Shown here: piece after piece, positions 34,209-41,015 of the stretch | Layout of the letters: each line of letters opens with the position of its first letter | How positions within the stretch are numbered: the stretch's first letter is position 1 | Assembly: GCA_900772745.1 (NCBI GenBank) | Contig: CAAGRV010000200.1 | Location: 1-42,170 of the forward strand | Source: Clostridia bacterium | Lineage (GTDB): Bacteria > Bacillota > Clostridia > Christensenellales > UBA3700 | DNA: 42,170 bases | Reading direction: 5' to 3' | Program-made: the position numbers and the translations under genes | The notes under the pieces: generated by a model | The model's input: only the letters and a program-made list of their open reading frames with translations | What the model was told of the DNA's origin: nothing | Database searches by the model: none

Positions 34209-34295
34209 GCCGAAGTGGTGGAATTGGCAGACGCGCCGGACTCAAAATCCGGTGATGGCGACATCATGCGGGTTCAAGTCCCGCCTTCGGCACCA
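34209..34295 (+). tRNA. tRNA-Leu (anticodon CAA)
   Basis: Acceptor GCCGAAG pairs with CTTCGGC, with CCA encoded. The anticodon stem CCGGA/TCCGG encloses CTCAAAA, anticodon CAA for UUG. The long variable arm (TGATGG-CGA-CATCA) is typical of class II tRNA-Leu. Confidence 0.97.
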
Positions 34296-34306
34296 AACAA
34301 GAATAA

Positions 34307-34343
34307 AACGAACCCGAGAGACAATCTTGAGTTCGTTTTTTTT
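34307..34343 (+). terminator. Terminator of tRNA-Leu
   Basis: AACGAAC (34307-34313) pairs with GTTCGTT (34331-34337), extended inside by CGAGA with TCTTG, followed by eight T. Confidence 0.9.
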
Positions 34344-34501
34344 GTTTATATAATTTTAAGAAAACAAATAGCAATAGAACTAAATATTGCAAATAAACTC
34401 TCTCAAAAGATAAAGGCTTTTAGCTTTATAAAACTATATCTATACTTTCGAGTTAGAACATTACTTTTTGTAAATTTTAGCTTGTGCTCTATCCAAAGAG
34501 A

Positions 34502-34530
34502 TTGATTTTTTTGATTTAATATGCTACAAT
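34502..34530 (+). promoter_or_regulatory. Promoter of the DNA methyltransferase gene
   Basis: TTGATT (34502-34507), 17 bp, TACAAT (34525-34530). The region before it (34344-34501) is AT-rich and I see nothing else in it. Confidence 0.75.
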
Positions 34531-34539
34531 TAAATAAAA

Positions 34540-34557
34540 TTTGCGGCACGCCGCAAA
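34540..34557. promoter_or_regulatory. Palindrome at the start of the methyltransferase transcript
   Basis: TTTGCGGC-AC-GCCGCAAA, a perfect 8-bp inverted repeat that begins 10 bp after the -10 box and is strikingly GC-rich in AT-rich surroundings. It could be an operator or a methylation site for autoregulation, or act as an RNA hairpin in the leader. There is no T-run after it, so it is not a terminator. Confidence 0.5.
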
Positions 34558-34585
34558 TGCAATCTTAAAACGGAGTTTTATTAAA

Positions 34586-35545
34586 ATGAACTTGAAGTGT
34601 GCTTCATTTTTTGCAGGTGTTGGCGGAATAGATAAGGGCTTTGAATTAGCAGGATTCGAAACAATTTTTGCTAATGAGTTTGACTTAAACGCATCTATTA
34701 CATATAAAGCAAATTTTCCAAACGTGGAATTCTCTTTATGTGATATTCGAGATTTGGACGAAAAAAAAGATATTCCTGACTTTGACATTCTTCTTGCAGG
34801 ATTTCCTTGCCAAGCCTTTTCCGTTGCAGGATATAGACAGGGATTTAATGACGAAAAAGGTCGTGGAAATTTGTTTTTTGAACTTGCTCGTATAATTGAG
34901 GAAAAGAAACCGCAAGTTGTTTTTCTTGAAAATGTAAAAAACCTTGTTTCACACGATAATGGCAATACTTTTGCTGTAATTAGCGATACGTTAGAAAAGT
35001 TAGGTTACCATATAAAGCCTTTTATATTAAATGCTTGTAATTATGGCAACATCCCACAAACAAGAGAAAGAATTTATATTGTTTGTTTTAAGGATAAAGA
35101 ACAATATAAAAACTTTGAGCACTTAAAGCCTATCAAATTAGAAAAAAAACTTGCAGATTTTATTGATTTTGAAAACAAGCAGGACGATAGATATTATTAT
35201 ACTGAAAAATGTAATTTTTACGATAAACTTGTGTCAAATATTACAAAGTCAGATACTTGCTATCAATGGCGAAGAGTTTACGTAAGAGAAAATAAAAGCA
35301 AAATGTGCCCAACATTAACTGCAAATATGGGGACAGGCGGACATAATGTGCCATTGATTAGAATGTATAATGGCGAAATTAGAAAACTAACACCAAGAGA
35401 ATGCTTTAACTTACAAGGCTTTCCAAGTGATTTTATTTTACCTGATACTCTTTGCAATGGTGCATTATACAAGCAAGCTGGAAATTCCGTTGTTGTAAGT
35501 GTTATTCATAGAATAGCCGAACAAATAAAAAATGCTATAGAATAA
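34586..35545 (+). CDS. DNA (cytosine-5-)-methyltransferase
   Basis: 319 residues with the C5-methylase motifs in order: I (FAGVGGIDKGFE), IV (GFPCQAFS, catalytic C75), VI (ENVKNL, 115-120), VIII (QTRERIYIV, 158-166), IX (KLTPRECFNLQGFP) and X (QAGNSVVV). The target-recognition part (about 185-270) contains RRVYVREN and CPTLTANMGTGGHNVPL. The site it modifies cannot be read from sequence. I start at the ATG at 34586 (CGGAG upstream); an earlier in-frame ATG at 34541 lies within the leader palindrome. Codon use is visibly AT-richer than in neighbours such as spoIIE or dnaE, which suggests transfer. It faces a putative restriction gene. Confidence 0.95.
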   Translation: MNLKCASFFAGVGGIDKGFELAGFETIFANEFDLNASITYKANFPNVEFSLCDIRDLDEKKDIPDFDILLAGFPCQAFSVAGYRQGFNDEKGRGNLFFELARIIEEKKPQVVFLENVKNLVSHDNGNTFAVISDTLEKLGYHIKPFILNACNYGNIPQTRERIYIVCFKDKEQYKNFEHLKPIKLEKKLADFIDFENKQDDRYYYTEKCNFYDKLVSNITKSDTCYQWRRVYVRENKSKMCPTLTANMGTGGHNVPLIRMYNGEIRKLTPRECFNLQGFPSDFILPDTLCNGALYKQAGNSVVVSVIHRIAEQIKNAIE

Positions 35546-35584
35546 ATTAAAAGGTGCATCGTATTTGATGCACCTTAGTTTTTT
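35545..35584. terminator. Bidirectional terminator between the R-M genes
   Basis: AAGGTGCATC-gtattt-GATGCACCTT (35551-35576), with AGTTTTTT on the plus side and TTTTAATT on the minus side. It serves both convergent genes. Confidence 0.92.
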
Positions 35585-36731
35585 AATCTTCGTCTGTTGT
35601 TTCTTTTTCAGTAAATTTTTCATAAGTTCCCAATTCAGCAAAATCTACAGAATATCTTAAATCTCCAAGTTTTGTAAAAACAACACAATCTATACCGAAT
35701 ACTTCAAGCATTTCATATGTTAAAAGCGTGTTTTCAGGCAATTCAAACACCTTACGTAATAACCACTCTCCTAAGACTTTATTTGGATTACTCATTATTG
35801 CTTTATTGTCTTGCTGACATACCTTTGCAGAAATCATCGTGCCGTCTGGCAATAATAATTCAAATGGCTGATCTCTATTAGGGAAAAAACCAGCATATCT
35901 TTCTCGGTCTTCAACAGGGAACGGAATATATATTTCGTTCATATCTCTCTTTCTACCACCTGCGTTCCATTGATTCAAACCGCTTTTAGGTGCAACGAAC
36001 TTTGACCCATTAGGTTTTGTCGAATATAAACGCAAGCACGCCTTATTATTAGTATCATATTCAGTTGGCGTTGTTATGAAATTTTGAGGAATATTATCAG
36101 CCAAGTCCATCAAATAAGTGTATGGATCATCAAGTATATTTACTTCAAACGCATCTAATAATATCAAATCATCAAAAATCATATACAGGGTGTTTTTTGA
36201 CATGCTGAAATGATAGACGTGTTTTCCGTCCGTAAAATATGTGTTATTTATATTTCCTCTCTCAGGAAGTAATTCTATATTTTCTATATCAATAGGCTCA
36301 AATACGTGTTCAAAAATTTGCATTGTATTAGGAACTCGTTTGACTATGTGATAAATTAGTTCATCTATACCATGCAAATTCTTAGTTATACGAATGCGTT
36401 CGTTTCTAAATTCTGATACTTTTTTTGCCAATTCTAAACCTACCAAAGGGTTTAATATTTCTCTTAGGCTATCAAACTCTGCAACTTTTTGGTCGTTATT
36501 CCCCATCCAAGTTTTTAAGCCTACACCAATATTACCTTTTTTAGCGTCAGCAGAACAATCACTGCGAGATAAGTTATCCGCATTAAAATATTTACAAAAC
36601 ACATTTTCTTGTACTCTATATGGCAAATAAGGACACGCATTATCCGAAAATAAATGTGTTAATTTTCCTATAATACCAAGCATTTGTTTATATTGTTGTT
36701 TTTGGTCATCAGGTTGTAAATCGTAAAACAT
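35583..36731 (-). CDS. Putative type II restriction endonuclease
   Basis: 382 residues, convergent with the methylase. The C-terminal half (SGLNQWNAGGRKRDMNEIYIP, LLLPDGTMISAKVCQ, NPNKVLGEWLLRKVF) resembles the B3-like DNA-recognition domain attached to NgoFVII/BfiI-type enzymes. The N-terminal half (YRVQENVFCKYFNADNLSRS, SADAKKGNIGVGLKTW) could hold the nuclease; E near 43, D and K in DAKKGN...GLKT are candidate PD-(D/E)XK residues. No phospholipase-D HKD motif is seen. The recognition site is unknown. AGGAG precedes the ATG and a good promoter lies upstream. AT-rich like the methylase. Role rests mainly on the pairing and the C-terminal resemblance. Confidence 0.68.
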   Translation of the reverse strand: MFYDLQPDDQKQQYKQMLGIIGKLTHLFSDNACPYLPYRVQENVFCKYFNADNLSRSDCSADAKKGNIGVGLKTWMGNNDQKVAEFDSLREILNPLVGLELAKKVSEFRNERIRITKNLHGIDELIYHIVKRVPNTMQIFEHVFEPIDIENIELLPERGNINNTYFTDGKHVYHFSMSKNTLYMIFDDLILLDAFEVNILDDPYTYLMDLADNIPQNFITTPTEYDTNNKACLRLYSTKPNGSKFVAPKSGLNQWNAGGRKRDMNEIYIPFPVEDRERYAGFFPNRDQPFELLLPDGTMISAKVCQQDNKAIMSNPNKVLGEWLLRKVFELPENTLLTYEMLEVFGIDCVVFTKLGDLRYSVDFAELGTYEKFTEKETTDED

Positions 36732-36760
36732 TCTTGCTCCTACAATAAAATCTTTTCTTT

Positions 36761-36788
36761 ATTATAACACACATTTTATTATTTTCAA
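36761..36788 (-). promoter_or_regulatory. Promoter of the putative restriction gene
   Basis: TTGAAA (36783-36788), 16 bp, TATAAT (36761-36766), preceded by TG at the extended -10 position. Separate from the methylase promoter, so the two genes can be timed independently. Confidence 0.75.
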
Positions 36789-36842
36789 TACCGAATTGTT
36801 TTACAATATATAAACTTTCTTATTAAAAATCACAACATTTCA

Positions 36843-36870
36843 AACAAAAAAGCAAGACTTTCGTCTTGCT
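36843..36870 (-). terminator. Terminator of the tRNA-fMet/tRNA-Met operon
   Basis: AGCAAGAC-gaaa-GTCTTGCT (36851-36870, minus strand) and then TTTTTTGTTTG. It begins right after the tandem CCACCA of tRNA-Met. Confidence 0.93.
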
Positions 36871-36872
36871 GG

Positions 36873-36950
36873 TGGTAGCGAGAGTGAGATTCGAACTCAC
36901 GATCCCCCGGGTATGAACCGGGTGCTCTGGACCAGCTGAGCTATCTCGCC
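36873..36950 (-). tRNA. Elongator tRNA-Met (anticodon CAT)
   Basis: Acceptor GGCGAGA with TCTCGCT (first pair G-U), anticodon loop TTCATAC in a CCCGG/CCGGG stem, T arm GTTCGAATC, CCA encoded. The pattern GGCG...GGTTCATACCC...GCTACCA matches Bacillus elongator tRNA-Met rather than tRNA-Ile2. A second CCA follows directly (36870-36872). Confidence 0.93.
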
Positions 36951-36953
36951 AAA

Positions 36954-37029
36954 TGGTTGCGGGGGGAGGATTCGAACCTCCGACCTTCGGGTTATGAGCC
37001 CGACGAGCTGCCAGCTGCTCCACCCCGCG
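36954..37029 (-). tRNA. Initiator tRNA-fMet (anticodon CAT)
   Basis: It has both initiator marks: a C1-A72 mismatch at the acceptor end (CGCGGGG against CCCCGCA) and three G-C pairs in the anticodon stem (CGGG-CTCATAA-CCCG). CCA is encoded. Only 3 nt separate it from tRNA-Met downstream. Confidence 0.96.
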
Positions 37030-37048
37030 ATATTCTAAATGCTTGTAT

Positions 37049-37077
37049 ATGATATAAAAATTTTTATGTTTTGTCAA
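37049..37077 (-). promoter_or_regulatory. Promoter of the tRNA-fMet/tRNA-Met operon
   Basis: Perfect TTGACA (37072-37077), 17 bp, TATCAT (37049-37054). Confidence 0.87.
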
Positions 37078-37138
37078 GGGTTTTGTGATAATTTTCAAAA
37101 AACAGTTTGCTTTTGATAAATTATATGCCAAATTCCTT

Positions 37139-37305
37139 GTTTTTTATTCCTGTCATTCTCATTTTGTTGAAATGACTTTGCTGACGTTCTCTATATAAAG
37201 TTTTGCCAGTGGACATAGCTGTGTTTTTTATTCCTGCCATTCTCATTTTGTTGAAATGATTTTGCTGACATTCTCAATATAAAGTTTGCCAGTGGATATA
37301 TCCGT
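37139..37305. repeat. Two-copy imperfect direct repeat of about 84 bp
   Basis: Unit 1 (37139-37222, 84 bp) and unit 2 (37223-37305, 83 bp) are head-to-tail and differ by seven substitutions and one base. Each begins GTTTTTTATTCCTG and contains CATTT-TGTTG-AAATG (a small hairpin) and GCCAGTGGA. No reading frame spans it. Function unknown; a duplicated regulatory or mobile fragment is possible. Confidence 0.9.
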
Positions 37306-37492
37306 CGCAAATTCGGTTTTACAATTCCCCGCTTGAGTTATTGCCAATAGCCAACAAGTCATTCAATAACTGCCTAATATAAAATCATCATTTGCCTGTT
37401 GCAACATTGTTTGCAATGTTTTTCGTTACAATCTTGTTTTGCAAAGTTGCGTTCTTTTTGCACAGCAAGCGCTTGTCGCATTTTTCGATTGA
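37306..37492. other. Non-coding stretch with inverted repeats
   Basis: The rest of the 360-bp gap before ppx. It contains GTTATTG...CAATAAC (37337-37370), AACATTG-tttg-CAATGTT (37403-37420) followed on the plus strand by TTTCG, and the palindrome CAAGCGCTTG (about 37467-37476). None forms a convincing terminator for ppx. I see no gene. Confidence 0.4.
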
Positions 37493-38353
37493 TTATTTTT
37501 CGCCCAGTTTGTATGCGAGATAGCCCTCCAAGTTGTCGCCGTCGCTGACGATAATGCTATCTTTGCCCATCATTTTTGTTATCTCCATCAACAAAATGCC
37601 ACCGCCGACGATAAGGTCACGACGCTTGGCGTCCAATCCCACAATACTTGCTCGCTCATTCATATCCATTCGGTGGATTGAGTCGCACCATTTCTCGACC
37701 GTCACCAAGGACAGCTCGTATCCATCTACAATCGTTGGATCATAGACAGCCATCTGTGTGTCCATTGTCACGAAAGTTGCCGCCGTTCCGCCTATGCCGA
37801 GTAGGTGGTCAAAACTTGGAACATTGCCATAATTTTGTATGGTTTCTTTTACAAAATTGTGGATATGTATTGGGTTTTCGCCACATTTGTCATTGATGAT
37901 AGCAAGACCTATCGGCAAACTTTTGGAATAAATCAAGCCGTCTTGGTCGCCGACAGCAATCTCCGTACTTGCCCCGCCAATGTCCACAACGGCACAAACT
38001 CCCCCTGTGTATGCGCCCATAAATCCTAGTTGAGCTTCCAGTGCACTTGGCACAAGGTCAATCAACATACTATGTTCTTTTGCTCCGTCCAACAGCTGTT
38101 GGCGATTGGTCGCACGACGCACTGCCTCGGTTGCAAAGTAAAACATTTGCTCTGCGCCCCACTCGTTGGCGGTTTGGCGATAGTCGAGCATAGTGCGAAT
38201 AGTGAGCTCAATAGCCGAGTCACTCATCTTGCCAGTAGTGTTGAGTCCACGGCCTAAGCCTGTCGTGGTAACATACTTTTTGATTGCTCTGCCACCCTCG
38301 CTGAGCATAAGGCGGACAGAATTGGAACCTATATCTACAACTGCGTATTTCAT
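37493..38353 (-). CDS. ppx: Ppx/GppA family phosphatase (exopolyphosphatase type)
   Basis: Hydrolyses polyphosphate or pppGpp. From the ATG at 38353 it has 286 residues, the short form with only the two ASKHA subdomains and no HD domain. Motifs: AVVDIGSNSVRLML (phosphate loop 1), VVDIGGASTEI (loop 2), and LGIGGTAATF near residue 180. Upstream residues in the longer frame lie in the promoter. There is no ribosome site; a perfect -10 stands 6 nt before the ATG, a likely leaderless message. Monocistronic and divergent from tRNA-Glu. Substrate preference (polyP or pppGpp) cannot be settled from sequence. Confidence 0.92.
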   Translation of the reverse strand: MKYAVVDIGSNSVRLMLSEGGRAIKKYVTTTGLGRGLNTTGKMSDSAIELTIRTMLDYRQTANEWGAEQMFYFATEAVRRATNRQQLLDGAKEHSMLIDLVPSALEAQLGFMGAYTGGVCAVVDIGGASTEIAVGDQDGLIYSKSLPIGLAIINDKCGENPIHIHNFVKETIQNYGNVPSFDHLLGIGGTAATFVTMDTQMAVYDPTIVDGYELSLVTVEKWCDSIHRMDMNERASIVGLDAKRRDLIVGGGILLMEITKMMGKDSIIVSDGDNLEGYLAYKLGEK

Positions 38354-38359
38354 ATCCCA

Positions 38360-38389
38360 ATTATAGTGCAAATTCCGTCAATAAATCAA
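38360..38389 (-). promoter_or_regulatory. Promoter of ppx
   Basis: TTGATT (38384-38389), 18 bp, TATAAT (38360-38365). Initiation would fall on or next to the ATG at 38353. Confidence 0.75.
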
Positions 38390-38449
38390 TAATTTACGCC
38401 CAAAAGTCGCAAGAAGTTGTAAAACTTTGAAAAATTGTCGCAAAATTCG

Positions 38450-38478
38450 TTGACAAGAAAGCAAATTTATTATATATT
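38450..38478 (+). promoter_or_regulatory. Promoter of tRNA-Glu
   Basis: Perfect TTGACA (38450-38455), 17 bp, TATATT (38473-38478). Confidence 0.85.
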
Positions 38479-38497
38479 GATTAAGCTATAAATATAT

Positions 38498-38572
38498 GGC
38501 TCCATGGTCAAGCGGTTAAGACATCGCCCTTTCACGGCGGTAACACGAGTTCGATTCTCGTTGGAGTCACCA
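38498..38572 (+). tRNA. tRNA-Glu (anticodon TTC)
   Basis: Acceptor GGCTCCA with TGGAGTC, anticodon loop CTTTCAC in a CGCC/GGCG stem giving TTC, T arm GAGTTCGATTCTC, CCA encoded. Confidence 0.97.
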
Positions 38573-38574
38573 GG

Positions 38575-38604
38575 AAAGACTTTGCTCGTCAAAGTCTTTT
38601 TTTT
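38575..38604 (+). terminator. Terminator of tRNA-Glu
   Basis: AAAGACTTTG-CTCGT-CAAAGTCTTT (38575-38599) and a run of eight T. Confidence 0.94.
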
Positions 38605-38627
38605 ACGCTTTTCTCTGCCCAACTTGT

Positions 38628-38656
38628 TTGCCAAAGCGGGCAAAATGATATACAAT
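38628..38656 (+). promoter_or_regulatory. Promoter of the small acidic protein gene
   Basis: TTGCCA (38628-38633), 17 bp, TACAAT (38651-38656). Confidence 0.7.
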
Positions 38657-38671
38657 ATTGGTAGGTGAATT

Positions 38672-38899
38672 ATGACAAAAAACAACTTGTGCGACCAATT
38701 TCCAAAATACTGCTCGGTGCGTATGATAAGCACCGAGTATATCGACAATGATATTTATCCCGACGATCTAGGCTGTGTGGTGGACAATACTTTGGTGGAC
38801 GGCTGCGTCCAAGTCGACTTCTCGGGTGTAGATGAAGACGACAATTATTTTGGCACTTGTATGCTGGTGCATATCGAACATATCGAGTTGATTGACTAA
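38672..38899 (+). CDS. Small acidic protein of unknown function
   Basis: 75 residues, rich in Asp/Glu (15 D and 5 E by eye), with four cysteines and no membrane segment. I do not recognise it. I take it as a real gene because it has a promoter with correct spacing, an AGGTG ribosome site 4-5 nt before the ATG, and a strong terminator directly after the stop; it is therefore a single-gene unit. It lies between tRNA-Glu and spmA. The patterned beta-like segments (CVVDNTLVDGCVQVDF, TCMLVHIEHIEL) suggest a compact beta domain. Confidence 0.72.
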   Translation: MTKNNLCDQFPKYCSVRMISTEYIDNDIYPDDLGCVVDNTLVDGCVQVDFSGVDEDDNYFGTCMLVHIEHIELID

Positions 38900-38910
38900 T
38901 CAACTATACT

Positions 38911-38935
38911 TCGAGAGCTATGCTCTCTTTTTTTG
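38911..38935 (+). terminator. Terminator of the small acidic protein gene
   Basis: GAGAGC-TAT-GCTCTC (38913-38927) followed by TTTTTTTG. Confidence 0.93.
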
Positions 38936-38969
38936 TAATTTTTGCACTGATTTTTCCATACATTATGGT

Positions 38970-39557
38970 ATGAATATTGTGTATTTCGTGATGACAATTT
39001 CGTCACTTGTTTTGATAACCGCCATTGCTCCCGAGTCGGCATTTTCGATTATGCTAGGCGGTACAAAAACCGCTATCGAGCTGGCAATAACGCTCGTTTC
39101 CATATACGCTATTTGGCTGTCCGTGCTTCAAATTATGGAGAAAATCGGCGCAAACAAACTGCTCTATCGTATGCTCCGCCCTGTGACAAAAAAGCTCTTC
39201 AAGGGCGAGAGTGATATGGCTCTTCAATATATTGCGCTCAACTTTTCCGCCAACTTGCTAGGTATGGGCGGGGCGGCAACTCCGCTAGGCATCAAGGCAA
39301 TGGAATATATGCAAGACGGCTCGGACAAAGCTACCGACAATATGATACTTTTTATGGTCATCAACTCCACGTCTATTCAGCTCTTGCCCGCCACAATCAT
39401 AGGTATGCGTGCGGCGGCTGGCTCTACATCGGCGTCGGATATAATCTTGCCATCACTCGTGGCGACCACTCTGTCCACTTTGATTGGAGTCGTGCTTGCC
39501 AAAATTTTTGCCAAACCAAACAAGTCCCCCTCTCTTCCCCTAATTCCCAATGAGTAA
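38970..39557 (+). CDS. spmA: Spore maturation protein A
   Basis: Membrane protein needed for dehydration of the spore core. The 195 residues from the ATG at 38970 contain a nucleoside-recognition (Gate) domain with NFSANLLGMGGAATPLGIKAM near residues 90-110, and about five membrane segments. The longer frame back to 38892 runs through the terminator of the previous gene and was rejected. No clear ribosome site. The end overlaps spmB by 8 bp. Confidence 0.92.
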   Translation: MNIVYFVMTISSLVLITAIAPESAFSIMLGGTKTAIELAITLVSIYAIWLSVLQIMEKIGANKLLYRMLRPVTKKLFKGESDMALQYIALNFSANLLGMGGAATPLGIKAMEYMQDGSDKATDNMILFMVINSTSIQLLPATIIGMRAAAGSTSASDIILPSLVATTLSTLIGVVLAKIFAKPNKSPSLPLIPNE

Positions 39558-40056
39558 ATATATCATACCTGTTTTCATCATTTTGATTGTCGTGGTCGGC
39601 TTTTGTAAAAAAGCCAACGTTTTTGATTGTTTCGTAAACGGCGCAAAAGAAAGTATAACTCTCGTGCTGTCGATTTTCCCGTTCGTGTGTGCAATTTTGA
39701 TTGCGGTCGAACTCTTTTCGCTGAGCGGACTCAATGTGTATTTTAGCAAATTTTTTGCACCGCTGTTGAGATTGGTGGGCATACCCGAAGAGCTGTGCGA
39801 ACTGCTGGTCATTCGCCCTTTGTCGGGCAACGGGAGCGTCGCTATGCTCGAAAATATCTACAATACCTACGGCGTGGACAGCTACATTTCTCGCTGTGCG
39901 TCCGTCATCGTGGGTGCTAGCGAAACCGTCTTTTATATTGCCACCGTTTACTTCTCGACCACCAAAGTAAAAAAGTTGCGCTACGGCTTGCCTATCTCTA
40001 TTTTTGCTTGCTATGCAGGAGCTGTTATCTCGTGCCTGCTGTGTAGATTTATGTGA
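39550..40056 (+). CDS. spmB: Spore maturation protein B
   Basis: Partner of SpmA. 168 residues, with a first membrane segment at about 4-20 and the family motif VIRPLSGNGSVAML near residue 93, followed by ASVIVGASETVFYIATVYF and a last membrane segment. Translation is coupled to spmA by an 8-bp overlap. Together with spoIIE it supports an endospore-forming host. Confidence 0.94.
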   Translation: MSKYIIPVFIILIVVVGFCKKANVFDCFVNGAKESITLVLSIFPFVCAILIAVELFSLSGLNVYFSKFFAPLLRLVGIPEELCELLVIRPLSGNGSVAMLENIYNTYGVDSYISRCASVIVGASETVFYIATVYFSTTKVKKLRYGLPISIFACYAGAVISCLLCRFM

Positions 40057-40144
40057 CAAGGCTATTGTCTTATGTTCTCTATTTGGACTTTGATTGTGCA
40101 CTCGTACATTATATTTTTCCGATTGCGTTTCCAAAGTTGGCAAA

Positions 40145-40173
40145 AATACAAAAAGCACTCCAAAGAGTGCTTT
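40145..40173 (-). terminator. Terminator of the zinc-ribbon/membrane protein operon
   Basis: AAAGCACTC-tttg-GAGTGCTTT (40152-40173, minus strand), then TTTGTATTTTTG. It may also slow transcripts coming from spmB. Confidence 0.88.
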
Positions 40174-40229
40174 GATTGGTCTTTCGACTAACATATAGCG
40201 TGCAATTGCATTGTTGGCAATTGTTGCAA

Positions 40230-41015
40230 CTATTGCTCTATATTTTCTGCGGATTGCTTTTCTATGATTTGTCCGCTTTGCTCGCCGTCCTTGTCCATAT
40301 TTTCATCAACTTGGGCAGTGACTTCTTGGACTTCTTCGCTTGGGGATTGAACTTGGCTATGCGGATTGAGCGCAGCGGTGTCGAGCAACATCAAATGCGT
40401 GCGATTTTGGTCGCAAACAACCACGAACTTGCCGTCCAATTCTTCGATATGTCGAGTTGGGCACAAACATTCAGGACAACCTGTGTTGACCAAAATTTCG
40501 AACAAGTCGCCGTCGATATTCACCTTTGGTGGCTTGCCGTACTCAATTTTCTTGATAGCAAAATCCGACTTTTGCATAGCATTTAGCATACGGACAGCAT
40601 ATCCGCATTCCACAATCTTTGACAATGCAAACGCCTCTGCCAAAAATACTGCCAGCACAAGGAAAACTTTGAGCGTTTTGTTGAAGTCGAACTTTTTGAA
40701 CACAAAAAACAATGCAAAACCTACCAAAACGATGAGCACGGATACGCTTATCCAAATGATATTTTTTTGCCATTCCTTGCGTGTTTTGCCCTTTGCTTTG
40801 AGCGAAATTTGCTCTTGCGGAACATATTCTAGCCCCACAATCTCGTCTTGGTGCAAGTATGATTTTTCGATATTTTGTTGGTTGATACGCTCTCTTTGTT
40901 GTCTTTTTTCGCCCCAAGTCAAAGTTTCTTTCTCTGACTTGACCTCGGCGCCACAATGTGGGCAAAATGGCAGATTTTCATCTATATCTTTGTCACAGAT
41001 AGGACATTTTTTCAT
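40230..41015 (-). CDS. Zinc-ribbon membrane protein of unknown function
   Basis: 261 residues. An N-terminal zinc ribbon (CPIC...CPHC, cysteines at 4, 7, 18, 21), a charged linker with likely coiled coil (about 28-55), two membrane segments (about 86-106 and 114-134), then a second domain with GCPECLCPTRHIEELDGKFVVVC and an acidic, glutamine-rich tail. Both ends appear to be cytoplasmic. The family is not recognised. It overlaps the upstream membrane protein gene by 4 bp (ATGA). Confidence 0.82.
   Translation of the reverse strand: MKKCPICDKDIDENLPFCPHCGAEVKSEKETLTWGEKRQQRERINQQNIEKSYLHQDEIVGLEYVPQEQISLKAKGKTRKEWQKNIIWISVSVLIVLVGFALFFVFKKFDFNKTLKVFLVLAVFLAEAFALSKIVECGYAVRMLNAMQKSDFAIKKIEYGKPPKVNIDGDLFEILVNTGCPECLCPTRHIEELDGKFVVVCDQNRTHLMLLDTAALNPHSQVQSPSEEVQEVTAQVDENMDKDGEQSGQIIEKQSAENIEQ

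Noticed and set aside
34209..34346. tRNA-Leu as an integration (att) site for the R-M island
   Set aside because: I found no direct repeat of the tRNA 3' end at the far side of the island and no integrase gene, so integration at the tRNA is not supported.
37403..37424. Plus-strand terminator-like hairpin AACATTG-tttg-CAATGTT
   Set aside because: No plus-strand gene or promoter is visible before it, and the T-run is short.
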